Shown here piece after piece: positions 49,942-58,642 of a stretch of DNA of 64,000 bases. Below the pieces are notes generated by a model, which had not been told where the DNA came from, ran no database searches, and worked only from the letters and a program-made list of their open reading frames with translations. The stretch comes from Akkermansia muciniphila. GTDB taxonomy: Bacteria > Verrucomicrobiota > Verrucomicrobiia > Verrucomicrobiales > Akkermansiaceae. A program made the translations under genes and the position numbers. Within the stretch, counting starts at the first letter, position 1. The number at the start of each line of letters is the position of its first letter. The stretch spans positions 40,730-104,729 of the forward strand of contig CAMCYK010000001.1 of the NCBI GenBank assembly GCA_945883695.1, given 5' to 3'.

Positions 49942-50496
49942 GTGAGTAATACCCGCAAACGCGTCTACGGCTACCTCGCCGAGTTCTCCAGCGCCTCCGC
50001 CCTCTACAAGGCGGCTGAAAAGATGCGCGATGCCGGCTTCCGCAAGTGGGATTGCCACTCGCCCTATCCGGTCCACGGGCTCGACGGCGCGATGGGCCTG
50101 AAGCGCTCGATCCTCCCCTGGTTCGTGTTCTTCGGCGGGATGATCGGTTGTGCCACCGGCTTCGGCCTCGCCTACGTCACGCAGGTCGAGTGGTACGGCA
50201 CGATCGTCCAGGGCAAGCCGGTGAACATCTTCACCGTCCCGGCCTTCTTCCCCATCATGTTCGAGCTGACGATCCTGCTCGCCGGCTTTGCCACGCTGTT
50301 CGGGCTGCTCGCCCTGATGAGATTGCCGCGGCTCAATCACCCGCTGTTCGCCTCCCGCCAGTTCCACCGCGCGACCGACGACGCCTTCTTCATCGCGGTC
50401 GAAGCCCGCGATCCGAAATTCAGCCCCGATGGCACCCGCAAGTTCCTCGAGGACATCGGCGGCAAGAGCATCGAACTCGTCGAAGAGGAGGACTGA
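49942..50496 (+). CDS. actD: Alternative Complex III subunit ActD (DUF3341)
   Basis: GYLAEFSSASALYKAAEKMRDAGFRKWDCHSPYPVHGLDGAMGLKRS; GTG start. Confidence 0.9.
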   Translation: MSNTRKRVYGYLAEFSSASALYKAAEKMRDAGFRKWDCHSPYPVHGLDGAMGLKRSILPWFVFFGGMIGCATGFGLAYVTQVEWYGTIVQGKPVNIFTVPAFFPIMFELTILLAGFATLFGLLALMRLPRLNHPLFASRQFHRATDDAFFIAVEARDPKFSPDGTRKFLEDIGGKSIELVEEED

Positions 50497-50548
50497 TGGA
50501 GAGCCCGAAGTTCCAAGTGAAAAGTCCCAAGTTCCAAGTTTCAGACCT

Positions 50549-51238
50549 GTGAAATATTTCTTCCTCGCCTACGCGATCATCGCGGTCCTGTTCATCGGCC
50601 TCATGCCGACGCGGGGCGCGAAGTCCCCGGACACCCCGATCCGCCTGTTCCCGGACATGGATGAGCAGGACAAGCTCAAGGCCCAGAAGCCTTCCGCATT
50701 CTTCGCCGACGGCAGGGGCTCGCGCCTGCCGGTCCCCGGCACCCAGCCGCTCGGCTTCAACGAGACCGGCGCGTCGGAGATCGGCGGCATCCACGAGCTC
50801 GAGTTCGGCGGCGGCACCGGCTACTACGCCACCGGCGGGATCGACGACTACTTCGCGACCGGCATGCCGGAGGATCTCAAGCTCAGCGCGGAGACGGTCG
50901 GCGCCTTCCTCGAGCGCGGCCGCGACGCCTACAACATCAACTGCGCGATCTGCCATGGCGCGTCGGGCGACGGCCAGGGCATCACCGGCCAGTTCGGCGT
51001 CCCCGGCATCGCCAACCTGACCCAGGAAAACTTCGGCCCCGGCGCCTACCCCGACGGCCGGATGTTCGACGTGATCTCCAACGGCAAGGGCAACATGGGT
51101 GCTTACAAGCACAACATCCCGCTGCGCGACCGCTGGGCGGTCGTCGCTTACGTCCGCGCCCTGCAAACCGCCCGCAAGGCTCCCTACGGCGCCGTGAAAG
51201 AAGCCTTCGACAAGGGCACCGCCGGCCAAGCCCAGTAA
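50549..51238 (+). CDS. actE: Alternative Complex III monoheme cytochrome c ActE
   Basis: CAICHG, RDRWAVVAYVRALQ; GTG start. Confidence 0.9.
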   Translation: MKYFFLAYAIIAVLFIGLMPTRGAKSPDTPIRLFPDMDEQDKLKAQKPSAFFADGRGSRLPVPGTQPLGFNETGASEIGGIHELEFGGGTGYYATGGIDDYFATGMPEDLKLSAETVGAFLERGRDAYNINCAICHGASGDGQGITGQFGVPGIANLTQENFGPGAYPDGRMFDVISNGKGNMGAYKHNIPLRDRWAVVAYVRALQTARKAPYGAVKEAFDKGTAGQAQ

Positions 51239-51259
51239 TCTCCCGCTTTCCCCACCGAA

Positions 51260-52651
51260 ATGGCACACCACTTCGTTACTTCAGCCGACATCCCGGTCGA
51301 CGGCGAGCGCCTCGTCCACTCCAAGGTCGAGTCCGCCAAACGCGTCGCCGGCGGCGTGGCCCTCTTGACCGGCCTGATCAGCGCCTACCTGCTGTTCATC
51401 GCCCCGGAAAAGATCCAGGCGCCCTTCGCCTACTCCTGGCTGTTCGCCTTCTTCTTCTTCTTCACCCTCGCGGTCGGCGGTTGCTTCTGGACCCTGCTCC
51501 ACAACGTCTCCAACTCGGGGTGGGGGACCTCGGTCCGCCGCGTGATGGAGAACCTCGGCTCGGTCTTCCCGTGGATGGCGATCTTCGCGATCCCGCTGGC
51601 CTGCCCGCTGGTCCAGCGCTGGCTCTTCGAATGGATGAACATCCACCGCGACGCGATGGAGGCCGGCGGCAAGGTGTTCGACGGTGGCTGGCGCACGATG
51701 TTCGGCTTCTACGGCAGTCCCTCGATGGAGAAGGCCCTCGAAGCCGACCACCAGGCGCTGCTGGTCAACAAGCAGTGGTACATGAACCAGTTCGCCTTCT
51801 ACGTGCGCTTCGCCTTCTACTTCGTCGGCCTCGGCCTGGTGATCCGCACCCTGCGGAAGTTCTCCACCGCCCAGGACAGCGAACCGAACCCGGGCACGCG
51901 GAACCTCTTCAAGGCCCGTTTCCATTCGACCTACACGCTGATCATCTTCGCCATCACCATCACCTTCGCCGGCATCGACCTGCTGCAGGGGATGAAGTTC
52001 GACTGGTTCTCCACGATGTGGGGGGTGTACCTGTTCGCCGGCGCCGCGCTGAACTCGATGGCGGTGATCATCATCACCTGCACCCTGATGATGAAGGCCG
52101 GCTACATGAAGAAGGTCGTCGGTCCGGAGCACTTCCACATCATGGGCAAGCTGCTGCTCGCCTTCACGATCTTCTGGGCCTACATCGCCTTCTCCCAGTA
52201 TTTCCTGATCTGGTATGCCAACATCGCCGAGGAGACCTCGTGGTTCCTGATCCGCAACACCGGCGGCTGGAACACCGCCAGCATCGCGCTGGTCTTCGGC
52301 CACTTCGTCATCCCCTTCGTCATCCTGCTCCAGGCCTGGTTGAAGAGGAATCCCAAGTACCTGAGCATCGTCGCCGGCTACACCCTGGTGATGCACATCC
52401 TCGACCACTACATCATCGTCATCCCGGAGCGCTCGGTTTCCCTCTACGCGATGGCCCTCAAGCACGTCCCCGGCACCGAGACCTTCGCCACGGTCACCAC
52501 CACGGTCCCCGGCGCCTTCTGGGGTGACATCCTCGCCTTCGTGGCGGTCGGCTCCGGCTTCCTGTTCTTCTACCTGCGCGCCTTGACCCAGACCGCCATC
52601 TACCCTCATCGCGATCCCCGCATCCTCGAATCCGCCAACGTCTCGAACTGA
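51260..52651 (+). CDS. actF: Alternative Complex III membrane subunit ActF
   Basis: Polytopic, NrfD-like helices, gene order after actE. Confidence 0.9.
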   Translation: MAHHFVTSADIPVDGERLVHSKVESAKRVAGGVALLTGLISAYLLFIAPEKIQAPFAYSWLFAFFFFFTLAVGGCFWTLLHNVSNSGWGTSVRRVMENLGSVFPWMAIFAIPLACPLVQRWLFEWMNIHRDAMEAGGKVFDGGWRTMFGFYGSPSMEKALEADHQALLVNKQWYMNQFAFYVRFAFYFVGLGLVIRTLRKFSTAQDSEPNPGTRNLFKARFHSTYTLIIFAITITFAGIDLLQGMKFDWFSTMWGVYLFAGAALNSMAVIIITCTLMMKAGYMKKVVGPEHFHIMGKLLLAFTIFWAYIAFSQYFLIWYANIAEETSWFLIRNTGGWNTASIALVFGHFVIPFVILLQAWLKRNPKYLSIVAGYTLVMHILDHYIIVIPERSVSLYAMALKHVPGTETFATVTTTVPGAFWGDILAFVAVGSGFLFFYLRALTQTAIYPHRDPRILESANVSN

Positions 52652-52735
52652 GACGAGACGGAAGACTTCAAGACGCAAGACACAAGAACTGAACCCGCCA
52701 TTTCTTTCACGGATCACTGATCACTGATCACTTGG
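52651..52735. repeat. Mixed intergenic degenerate repeats
   Basis: AGACGAGACGGAAGACTTCAAGACGCAAGACACAAGA followed by GATCACTGATCACTGATCACTTGGC. Confidence 0.7.
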
Positions 52736-52751
52736 CACCCTGCCTTTCCCC

Positions 52752-53552
52752 ATGTCCTCATCCAGCGACAATCCCCTGCTCCGTTTCGCCGCCTTCTGGT
52801 GGGCGCTCGGCGTGTTCATGCTGTTCGGCGTGATCCTGCTCGTTCTCAAGTTTACCTCCGGTTCCGCCGGGAAAGCCGACCCGCTTGAGGAAGCCGCGGC
52901 CGCCCGGCGTTACGAGATCCGCCAGACGGTGACCGCAGCCCAGGAGGCAGCCCTCGGTTACAAGGAGGTCGAGAAGGGCAAGGTCGTCCAAGTACGGCCG
53001 CAGGATGTCTTCGAACTGGTCGGGCAGGAACTCCTGGCGGCCAAGCCGGTCGCCGTCGCGAAACCCGAGCAGATCATTCCGGGATCGCCGCGCCAATTGG
53101 CCGTCGCCAACGAGCCGGTCGTCGATGTCGCCGCGGTTGATGCGCTGACCCCGGCCGCGGACGCCGCGATCGACCCCGCGCTGATCGAAGCCGGCAAGGC
53201 CCAGTATATGGCGGGCACTTGCTTCGCCTGTCACGGCCCGAACGGCGAAGGCGGTCCGGTCGGCCCGACTCTCACCGAGTCCGAGTGGGTGAGCGGCCCC
53301 GTTTCCAACCTGATCCGCATCCAGCTCCGCGGCCTGCAAGGTCCGATCCAGCTGAAGGGCGCCACTTACACCCCGCTCGCCCCGATGGCCCCGCTCGCCC
53401 ACCAGACCGACGAGCAGATCGCCGCAGTGCTGACCTTCATCCGCAACAGCTTCGGCAACAAGGCTTCCGCCGTGCTGCCGGAGCAGGTGAAAATGCTCCG
53501 CTCCGAGGTCGGCAAGCCGATGCTCACCGAAGCCGAGCTGATCAAACCCTGA
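52752..53552 (+). CDS. Membrane-anchored cytochrome c (CcoP-like)
   Basis: N-terminal TM, CFACHGPNGEGG heme site, PLAPMAPLAHQTDEQIAAVLTFIRNSFGN. Confidence 0.85.
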   Translation: MSSSSDNPLLRFAAFWWALGVFMLFGVILLVLKFTSGSAGKADPLEEAAAARRYEIRQTVTAAQEAALGYKEVEKGKVVQVRPQDVFELVGQELLAAKPVAVAKPEQIIPGSPRQLAVANEPVVDVAAVDALTPAADAAIDPALIEAGKAQYMAGTCFACHGPNGEGGPVGPTLTESEWVSGPVSNLIRIQLRGLQGPIQLKGATYTPLAPMAPLAHQTDEQIAAVLTFIRNSFGNKASAVLPEQVKMLRSEVGKPMLTEAELIKP

Positions 53553-53582
53553 TCTTCCCCGTCCCACGGCCCACGCTTTCCC

Positions 53583-55097
53583 ATGTCCCAAGCCATTTCC
53601 ACCATTCCGGCGAACGACCCGGCCCGCCGCGCGGAGATCGATCGCTCGCTGCGCCACCCGGTGATGTTCTTTTTCACCAGCGGCGCCGCCTGGCTGGCCG
53701 TGGCCATCCTGCTCGGCATCCTCTCGTCGGCCAAGGTCCATAGCCCGGGCTTCCTCGACGGGTATTCCTTCCTGACCTACGGCCGCGTGCAAGCGGCCCA
53801 TCTCAACGCGCTGATCTACGGCTGGGGCTGCCAGGCCGCCTTCGGCATGCTGGTCTGGTTGATGGCCCGGCTGTCCCGCCAGGAATGCCGTGCCGCCGGG
53901 GTCATTCTCACCGCCGGCCATATTTGGAACCTTGCCGTTTCGCTCGGAGTGATCGGCATCCTCGCCGGCAAAGGAACCGGCGTCCCGTGGATGGAATTTC
54001 CGGTCTTCGCCTGGGTGCCGATGTTGTTCGCCTACGCGGTCATCGCCGTCTGGTCGATGATCCAATTCAAGGTTCGCCCGGCCGGCCACGTTTTCATCTC
54101 CCAGTGGTACATCCTTGCCGCGCTGATCTGGTTCCCGTGGGTTTTCGTCACCGCCCACCTGCTGATCCATGGATTTTCCGGCAGTCCGCTGATGGCCGCC
54201 GCGGTCAATGCCTGGTATCGCTCCGCCTTGCTGTTCCTCTTCTTCACGCCGACCGCCATCGCCTCGGCCTACTACCTGATTCCCAAGATCACCGGCCGCC
54301 CGGTTCACAGCTACACGCTGTCGATGCTCGGCTTCTGGTCGCTCGCCGTGATCGCCCCGTGGGCCGGCATGCAGAAGCTGGCCGGCGCGCCGATTCCCGC
54401 GTTCCTGCCTTACCTCGGAGCCGCCGCCACCATCCTGATCGCCGTCCCGGCCATCGCGGTCAGCATCAACCTCCTCAAGACCGCCGCCGGTGCCTGGGAC
54501 ACCGTGGTCAGCAGCCCGGCGCTGCGCTTCACCGTCGCCGGGGTTATCGGCCTGCTGGTCCTCGGCTTCGCCTGCACTTTCCTCAATGTCCCCGCCGTGC
54601 TGCCGCTCAGCCAGTTCAGCCTTTCCGGCTACGGCTTCGACATCCTCGCGATCTACGGCTTCTTCAGCTTCATCGCTTTCGGCATGATCTATTTCATCGT
54701 GCCCCGCATCACCCGCCGCGAGTGGCTGTCCAGCCGCCTGATCAAGATGCACTTCTACCTCTCGGTTTACGGCGTCATCACCGTCGCGCTGGTCGCGCTG
54801 TTCGGCGGGATCATGCAGGGCCAGGCCCAGGAGGACTTCAAGCAGTCGTGGGAGAACGCGATGACCTACGCCTATCCCTACGCCGTCGCGGCCACCCTGT
54901 CGTGGTGCTTCCTCCTGTTCTCCAACGTTTTCTTCTTCCTCCACCTCACGCTGATGTGGCTCCGTCTCGGCCGCCGCAGTTCGCATCCGACCCTGCTCGG
55001 ACACGGCCATCACGATGACCTTCACGACGCGACCCACGGTCCCGAAGGAGACATCGACAACGCCGGCCCCGGCTCCGCCCCGGCCCACTCGCATTAA
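53583..55097 (+). CDS. CcoN-like (cbb3 subunit I family) protein lacking CuB/heme b3 ligands
   Basis: YGRVQAAHLNALIYGW retains one heme-b His; AWYRSALLFLFFT replaces YGHN; APWAGMQKLAGAPIP replaces AGPHHLHYTALP; SLSGYGFDILAIYGF replaces TIGHVHxGALGW. Confidence 0.8.
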   Translation: MSQAISTIPANDPARRAEIDRSLRHPVMFFFTSGAAWLAVAILLGILSSAKVHSPGFLDGYSFLTYGRVQAAHLNALIYGWGCQAAFGMLVWLMARLSRQECRAAGVILTAGHIWNLAVSLGVIGILAGKGTGVPWMEFPVFAWVPMLFAYAVIAVWSMIQFKVRPAGHVFISQWYILAALIWFPWVFVTAHLLIHGFSGSPLMAAAVNAWYRSALLFLFFTPTAIASAYYLIPKITGRPVHSYTLSMLGFWSLAVIAPWAGMQKLAGAPIPAFLPYLGAAATILIAVPAIAVSINLLKTAAGAWDTVVSSPALRFTVAGVIGLLVLGFACTFLNVPAVLPLSQFSLSGYGFDILAIYGFFSFIAFGMIYFIVPRITRREWLSSRLIKMHFYLSVYGVITVALVALFGGIMQGQAQEDFKQSWENAMTYAYPYAVAATLSWCFLLFSNVFFFLHLTLMWLRLGRRSSHPTLLGHGHHDDLHDATHGPEGDIDNAGPGSAPAHSH

Positions 55098-55142
55098 GAA
55101 GTTCCTGATTTCGATCTTTCGAGTTCTCCAATCTCCTTTCCC

Positions 55143-55901
55143 ATGACCTTCAGCCAGTTCGCCTTCGGTCTCACCGCCGCCTTCCTCCTGCCGTGGACGG
55201 CCATGGTGGTTTTTCCGTTCTTTTCCATGCGCAACATCGAGCCGGTATCTTTCGATGAAATCGCCGACGGCAAGGAAGGGCTTTATCACCCCAAGACCAC
55301 CGGACGCGTCGCCAAAGGGGCCCAGGTGTTTGCGGAGAACGGGTGCTACCAGTGCCACACCCAGGTGATCCGTCCGACCTATGCCGGCAACGACCTGGGC
55401 CGCCCGGACTGGGCGGGCTTGAAGACCGACCCGGAACGCGGGGATACCCGCCGCGAGTCGAATGTCTTCGACTACCGCGCCGAGAAGTTCGCGCAGATCG
55501 GCGTGTCACGCCTCGGGCCGGACCTTTCAAACCTCGGCCGCCGGGTGGAAGCGCTCTACACCAAGGAGTCGAACAGCGACCCGAGAACCTGGCTCTATCT
55601 CCATCTCTACGATCCCCGCGGCAACCCGGAGCGCCCGACCTCCACCTGCCCGTCCCACCGCTTCCTGTTCGAGGAAAGAAAAATTACCGGGCAATATCCC
55701 CTCGAGGCCTTGCCCGTCGAGACTCCCGAGGGAACTTATCTCGTGCCGACCGCCGCCGCCGAAGCGCTTGTCGACTACCTGCTCTCGCTGAAGCGCGACG
55801 ACGCGCTGCCCGCCTCCATGAACCCCGCACCGGCGAAGCCCGCCGCCGCGGCTCCGGCCGCACCCGCCGCACCCGCCGCCGCCGCGCCACCCCAAGGCTG
55901 A
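55143..55901 (+). CDS. CcoO-like monoheme cytochrome c
   Basis: VFAENGCYQCHTQVIRPTYAGNDLGRPDWAG; DYRAEKFAQIGVSRLGPDLSNLG typical CcoO. Confidence 0.88.
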   Translation: MTFSQFAFGLTAAFLLPWTAMVVFPFFSMRNIEPVSFDEIADGKEGLYHPKTTGRVAKGAQVFAENGCYQCHTQVIRPTYAGNDLGRPDWAGLKTDPERGDTRRESNVFDYRAEKFAQIGVSRLGPDLSNLGRRVEALYTKESNSDPRTWLYLHLYDPRGNPERPTSTCPSHRFLFEERKITGQYPLEALPVETPEGTYLVPTAAAEALVDYLLSLKRDDALPASMNPAPAKPAAAAPAAPAAPAAAAPPQG

Positions 55902-55920
55902 ACCGAATCTCAAACTTCCG

Positions 55921-56682
55921 ATGATCGATCCATCCAAGCCCGACCTCGAGGAATCGGTAAACGTCACCGAAACCCACGATCGCGTCGTCCGCGGAGCCGC
56001 CGCCGCCGCCCGCGAGAAGAAGCTCAAGGAGAACGGGGCCGAACCCGTCTCGCTCGGAGTGATGCTGCTCTGCGCCGTGCCGCTGCTCAGCGCCGGCTGG
56101 GCCCTCGGCAATGCCGGAAGCCTGTTCTCCTACAAGGCCACCTTGAAGGACGGCTACGTCCGGGTGATCCCGTCGGATGGCGAAGCCACCAAGCTGCCGG
56201 CGAAGTCCATTCTCGAAGTCTATGTTTCGAGGGGTGAAAAGCTCTACAAGACCAAGTGTTCGGGTTGCCATGGTCCGACCGGCGCGGGTGACGGCGCGCA
56301 GTATCCTTCGCTTTCGGGTTCCGAGTGGGTGACCGGCGAATCGGAGCGCCTCGCGATGATCATCCTCAACGGTCTCGCCGGCCCGACCTCGACCGGCAAG
56401 ACCTACGGTGTGATGCCGGCCCAAGGAATCGGCATGAAGGCCGAGGACCTCGCCTACCTGATGACCTTCGTCCGCAATGCCTTTGGCAACAGCAGCGGTG
56501 ACGTGGTGACCCAGGAGATGGGCACGGCGGCATTCGAAATTTCCGGCAAGCGCGCCAAGGCGGGCGAAGCGGTCAACTCCGCCGAACTCGCGGCCGATCA
56601 CCTGAAAGAACTGCCGGGCGAACCGGCGGATGCCACTCTCATGGTCGATCCCATCACTCTCGAACCGGCGGAAGCCAAGTAA
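55921..56682 (+). CDS. Membrane-anchored cytochrome c
   Basis: CSGCHGPTGAGDGAQYPSLSGSEWVTG; N-terminal TM. Confidence 0.87.
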   Translation: MIDPSKPDLEESVNVTETHDRVVRGAAAAAREKKLKENGAEPVSLGVMLLCAVPLLSAGWALGNAGSLFSYKATLKDGYVRVIPSDGEATKLPAKSILEVYVSRGEKLYKTKCSGCHGPTGAGDGAQYPSLSGSEWVTGESERLAMIILNGLAGPTSTGKTYGVMPAQGIGMKAEDLAYLMTFVRNAFGNSSGDVVTQEMGTAAFEISGKRAKAGEAVNSAELAADHLKELPGEPADATLMVDPITLEPAEAK

Positions 56683-56706
56683 GTTCAGCCCCAAACATTT
56701 CCTAGC

Positions 56707-58602
56707 ATGAGCTCACACGCTGCCACTGCGGACCCCCACGGTCACGACGACCACCACCACGATCCTGGCTTTTGGAAGAAGTACGTCTTCTCGACCGATC
56801 ACAAGATGATCGGCCTGCAATACGGGATCACGGCCATGTTTTTCCTGGCCTTCGGATTCTACCTGATGATGGTGATGCGCTGGAGCATCGCCTATCCCCA
56901 CCAGCCGTTGCCGGAATGGATGAGCTGGTTGTTCACGGACAACTGGAAGGCGCGCTGGCTCGACAATGGCAAGGTCACCGGGGAGACCTACAACATGTTC
57001 GGTGCCATGCACGGCACCATCATGGTGTTCCTCGGCATCGTGCCGCTCGGATTCGGCGCCTTCGGCAACTACGTCACGCCGCTGCAGATCGGTGCGGTCG
57101 ACATGGCCTTTCCAAAGCTGAATATGACCAGCTACTGGCTGTATCTTGCCGGCGGCCTGACCATGTGCGCGTCGTTCTTCATGGAGTCCGGCGCGGCCAA
57201 GTCGGGATGGACCAACTATTCGCCGCTCGCCGGATTCGCCGACGGACAGATCGTCAACCAATGGCTGGCGGGCCAGACCCAGTGGCTGATCGGACTGGTC
57301 CTGTTGATCACCTCGTCGCTGTTGGGCGCGGTGAATTTCATCACCACCATCATCAACCTGCGGGCCCGCGGGATGACCTGGATGCGGATGCCCTTCTTCG
57401 TCTGGGCGATGCTGGTGACCGGTTTCCTTCTGTTGCTCGCGTTCCCGCCGTTGGAAGCCGCCGGCATCATGCAGCTGATGGACCGCGTCAGCCACTCGTC
57501 GTTCTTCATGCCCTCGGGCTTGTTCACGGCGAAGGAAGGCCTCGCCGACCTCTCCGGCGGCGGTTCGCCGCTGTTGTACCAGCACCTGTTCTGGTTCCTC
57601 GGCCACCCGGAGGTCTATGTCCTCCTCCTTCCCGCCATCGCCTGCGTCGCGGAAATCATCCCGGTCAACACCCGCCGTCCGCTTTGGGGCTACAAGTCGA
57701 TGGTCTATGGCGTGCTGGTCCTCGGTTTCCTCTCGTTCATCGTGTGGGCCCACCACATGTATCTCACAGGCATGGGCCCGGTCGTCTCGACCTTCTTCCA
57801 GACGACCACGGTGTTGATCTCGATCCCTTCGGTGATCTTGCTGACCTCGATGATCATCTCGCTGTGGGGCGGATCGATCCGCTTCACTCCGGCGATGGTC
57901 TGGGCCTGCGCCTTCCTGCCGATGTTCGGGATTGGCGGCCTGACCGGCTTGCCGCTGGCCTTCAACCTGGTGGACCTCCATCTCCACGACACCTACTATG
58001 TCATCGGCCACTTCCACTACGTGGTGGCACCCGGCATCCTGTTCGGCCTCTTCGCCGGGGTTTACCACTGGTATCCGAAGATCACCGGGCGCCACATGAG
58101 CAACACGCTCTCGCACATCCATTTCTGGCCGAGCCTGGTCTGCATGAACCTGATCTTCTTCCCGATGCTCACGCAGGGGATGGCCGGCTTCCACCGCCGC
58201 TGGTACAACGGCGGTGACGCCTACCTCGCCAAGGCGAAGGACAGCCTCGACGTCTTCGGCCAGACCGTCGCCACCCACATCGACGCCAATATCGTGATGT
58301 CATGGGCCGCGTGGATTCTGGCGCTCGCCCAGATTCCGTTCGTGATCAACCTTTTCTCCGCGTGGAAGTTCGGGCGCAAGGTGGAGAGCGACAATCCCTA
58401 CAACGCGACCACCCTCGAGTGGGCGACCCCGACACCACCGGGTCATGGCAATTTCCTCACCGAACCGGTGGTCTACCGCGGCCCGTACGAGTATAGCCGC
58501 ACGGATTGCGATAACGACTTCCTGCCGCAGTGGGAGGCCCCGAAGCGCGATGCCAACGCGCCCGCGCCCGCCGAGAAACCGACCACCCCGTCCGCCCACT
58601 GA
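56707..58602 (+). CDS. ctaD: Cytochrome c oxidase subunit I (A-type)
   Basis: WFLGHPEVYVLLLP, WAHHMYLTG, HDTYYVIGHFHYVV: complete CuB/heme ligand set. Confidence 0.96.
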   Translation: MSSHAATADPHGHDDHHHDPGFWKKYVFSTDHKMIGLQYGITAMFFLAFGFYLMMVMRWSIAYPHQPLPEWMSWLFTDNWKARWLDNGKVTGETYNMFGAMHGTIMVFLGIVPLGFGAFGNYVTPLQIGAVDMAFPKLNMTSYWLYLAGGLTMCASFFMESGAAKSGWTNYSPLAGFADGQIVNQWLAGQTQWLIGLVLLITSSLLGAVNFITTIINLRARGMTWMRMPFFVWAMLVTGFLLLLAFPPLEAAGIMQLMDRVSHSSFFMPSGLFTAKEGLADLSGGGSPLLYQHLFWFLGHPEVYVLLLPAIACVAEIIPVNTRRPLWGYKSMVYGVLVLGFLSFIVWAHHMYLTGMGPVVSTFFQTTTVLISIPSVILLTSMIISLWGGSIRFTPAMVWACAFLPMFGIGGLTGLPLAFNLVDLHLHDTYYVIGHFHYVVAPGILFGLFAGVYHWYPKITGRHMSNTLSHIHFWPSLVCMNLIFFPMLTQGMAGFHRRWYNGGDAYLAKAKDSLDVFGQTVATHIDANIVMSWAAWILALAQIPFVINLFSAWKFGRKVESDNPYNATTLEWATPTPPGHGNFLTEPVVYRGPYEYSRTDCDNDFLPQWEAPKRDANAPAPAEKPTTPSAH

Positions 58603-58642
58603 GCGCCTGTCCGCCTGAAGCCGGATCCCTGATCTTTTCCCC

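Noticed and set aside
53583-55097. Annotation as a functional cbb3 oxidase catalytic subunit
   Set aside because: CuB and heme b3 histidines are missing in the translated sequence although the family resemblance is clear.
52758-55358. 866-aa minus-strand ORF opposite the CcoP/CcoN-like genes
   Set aside because: Antisense GC artefact, Arg/Gly/Asp-rich, spans several real plus-strand genes.
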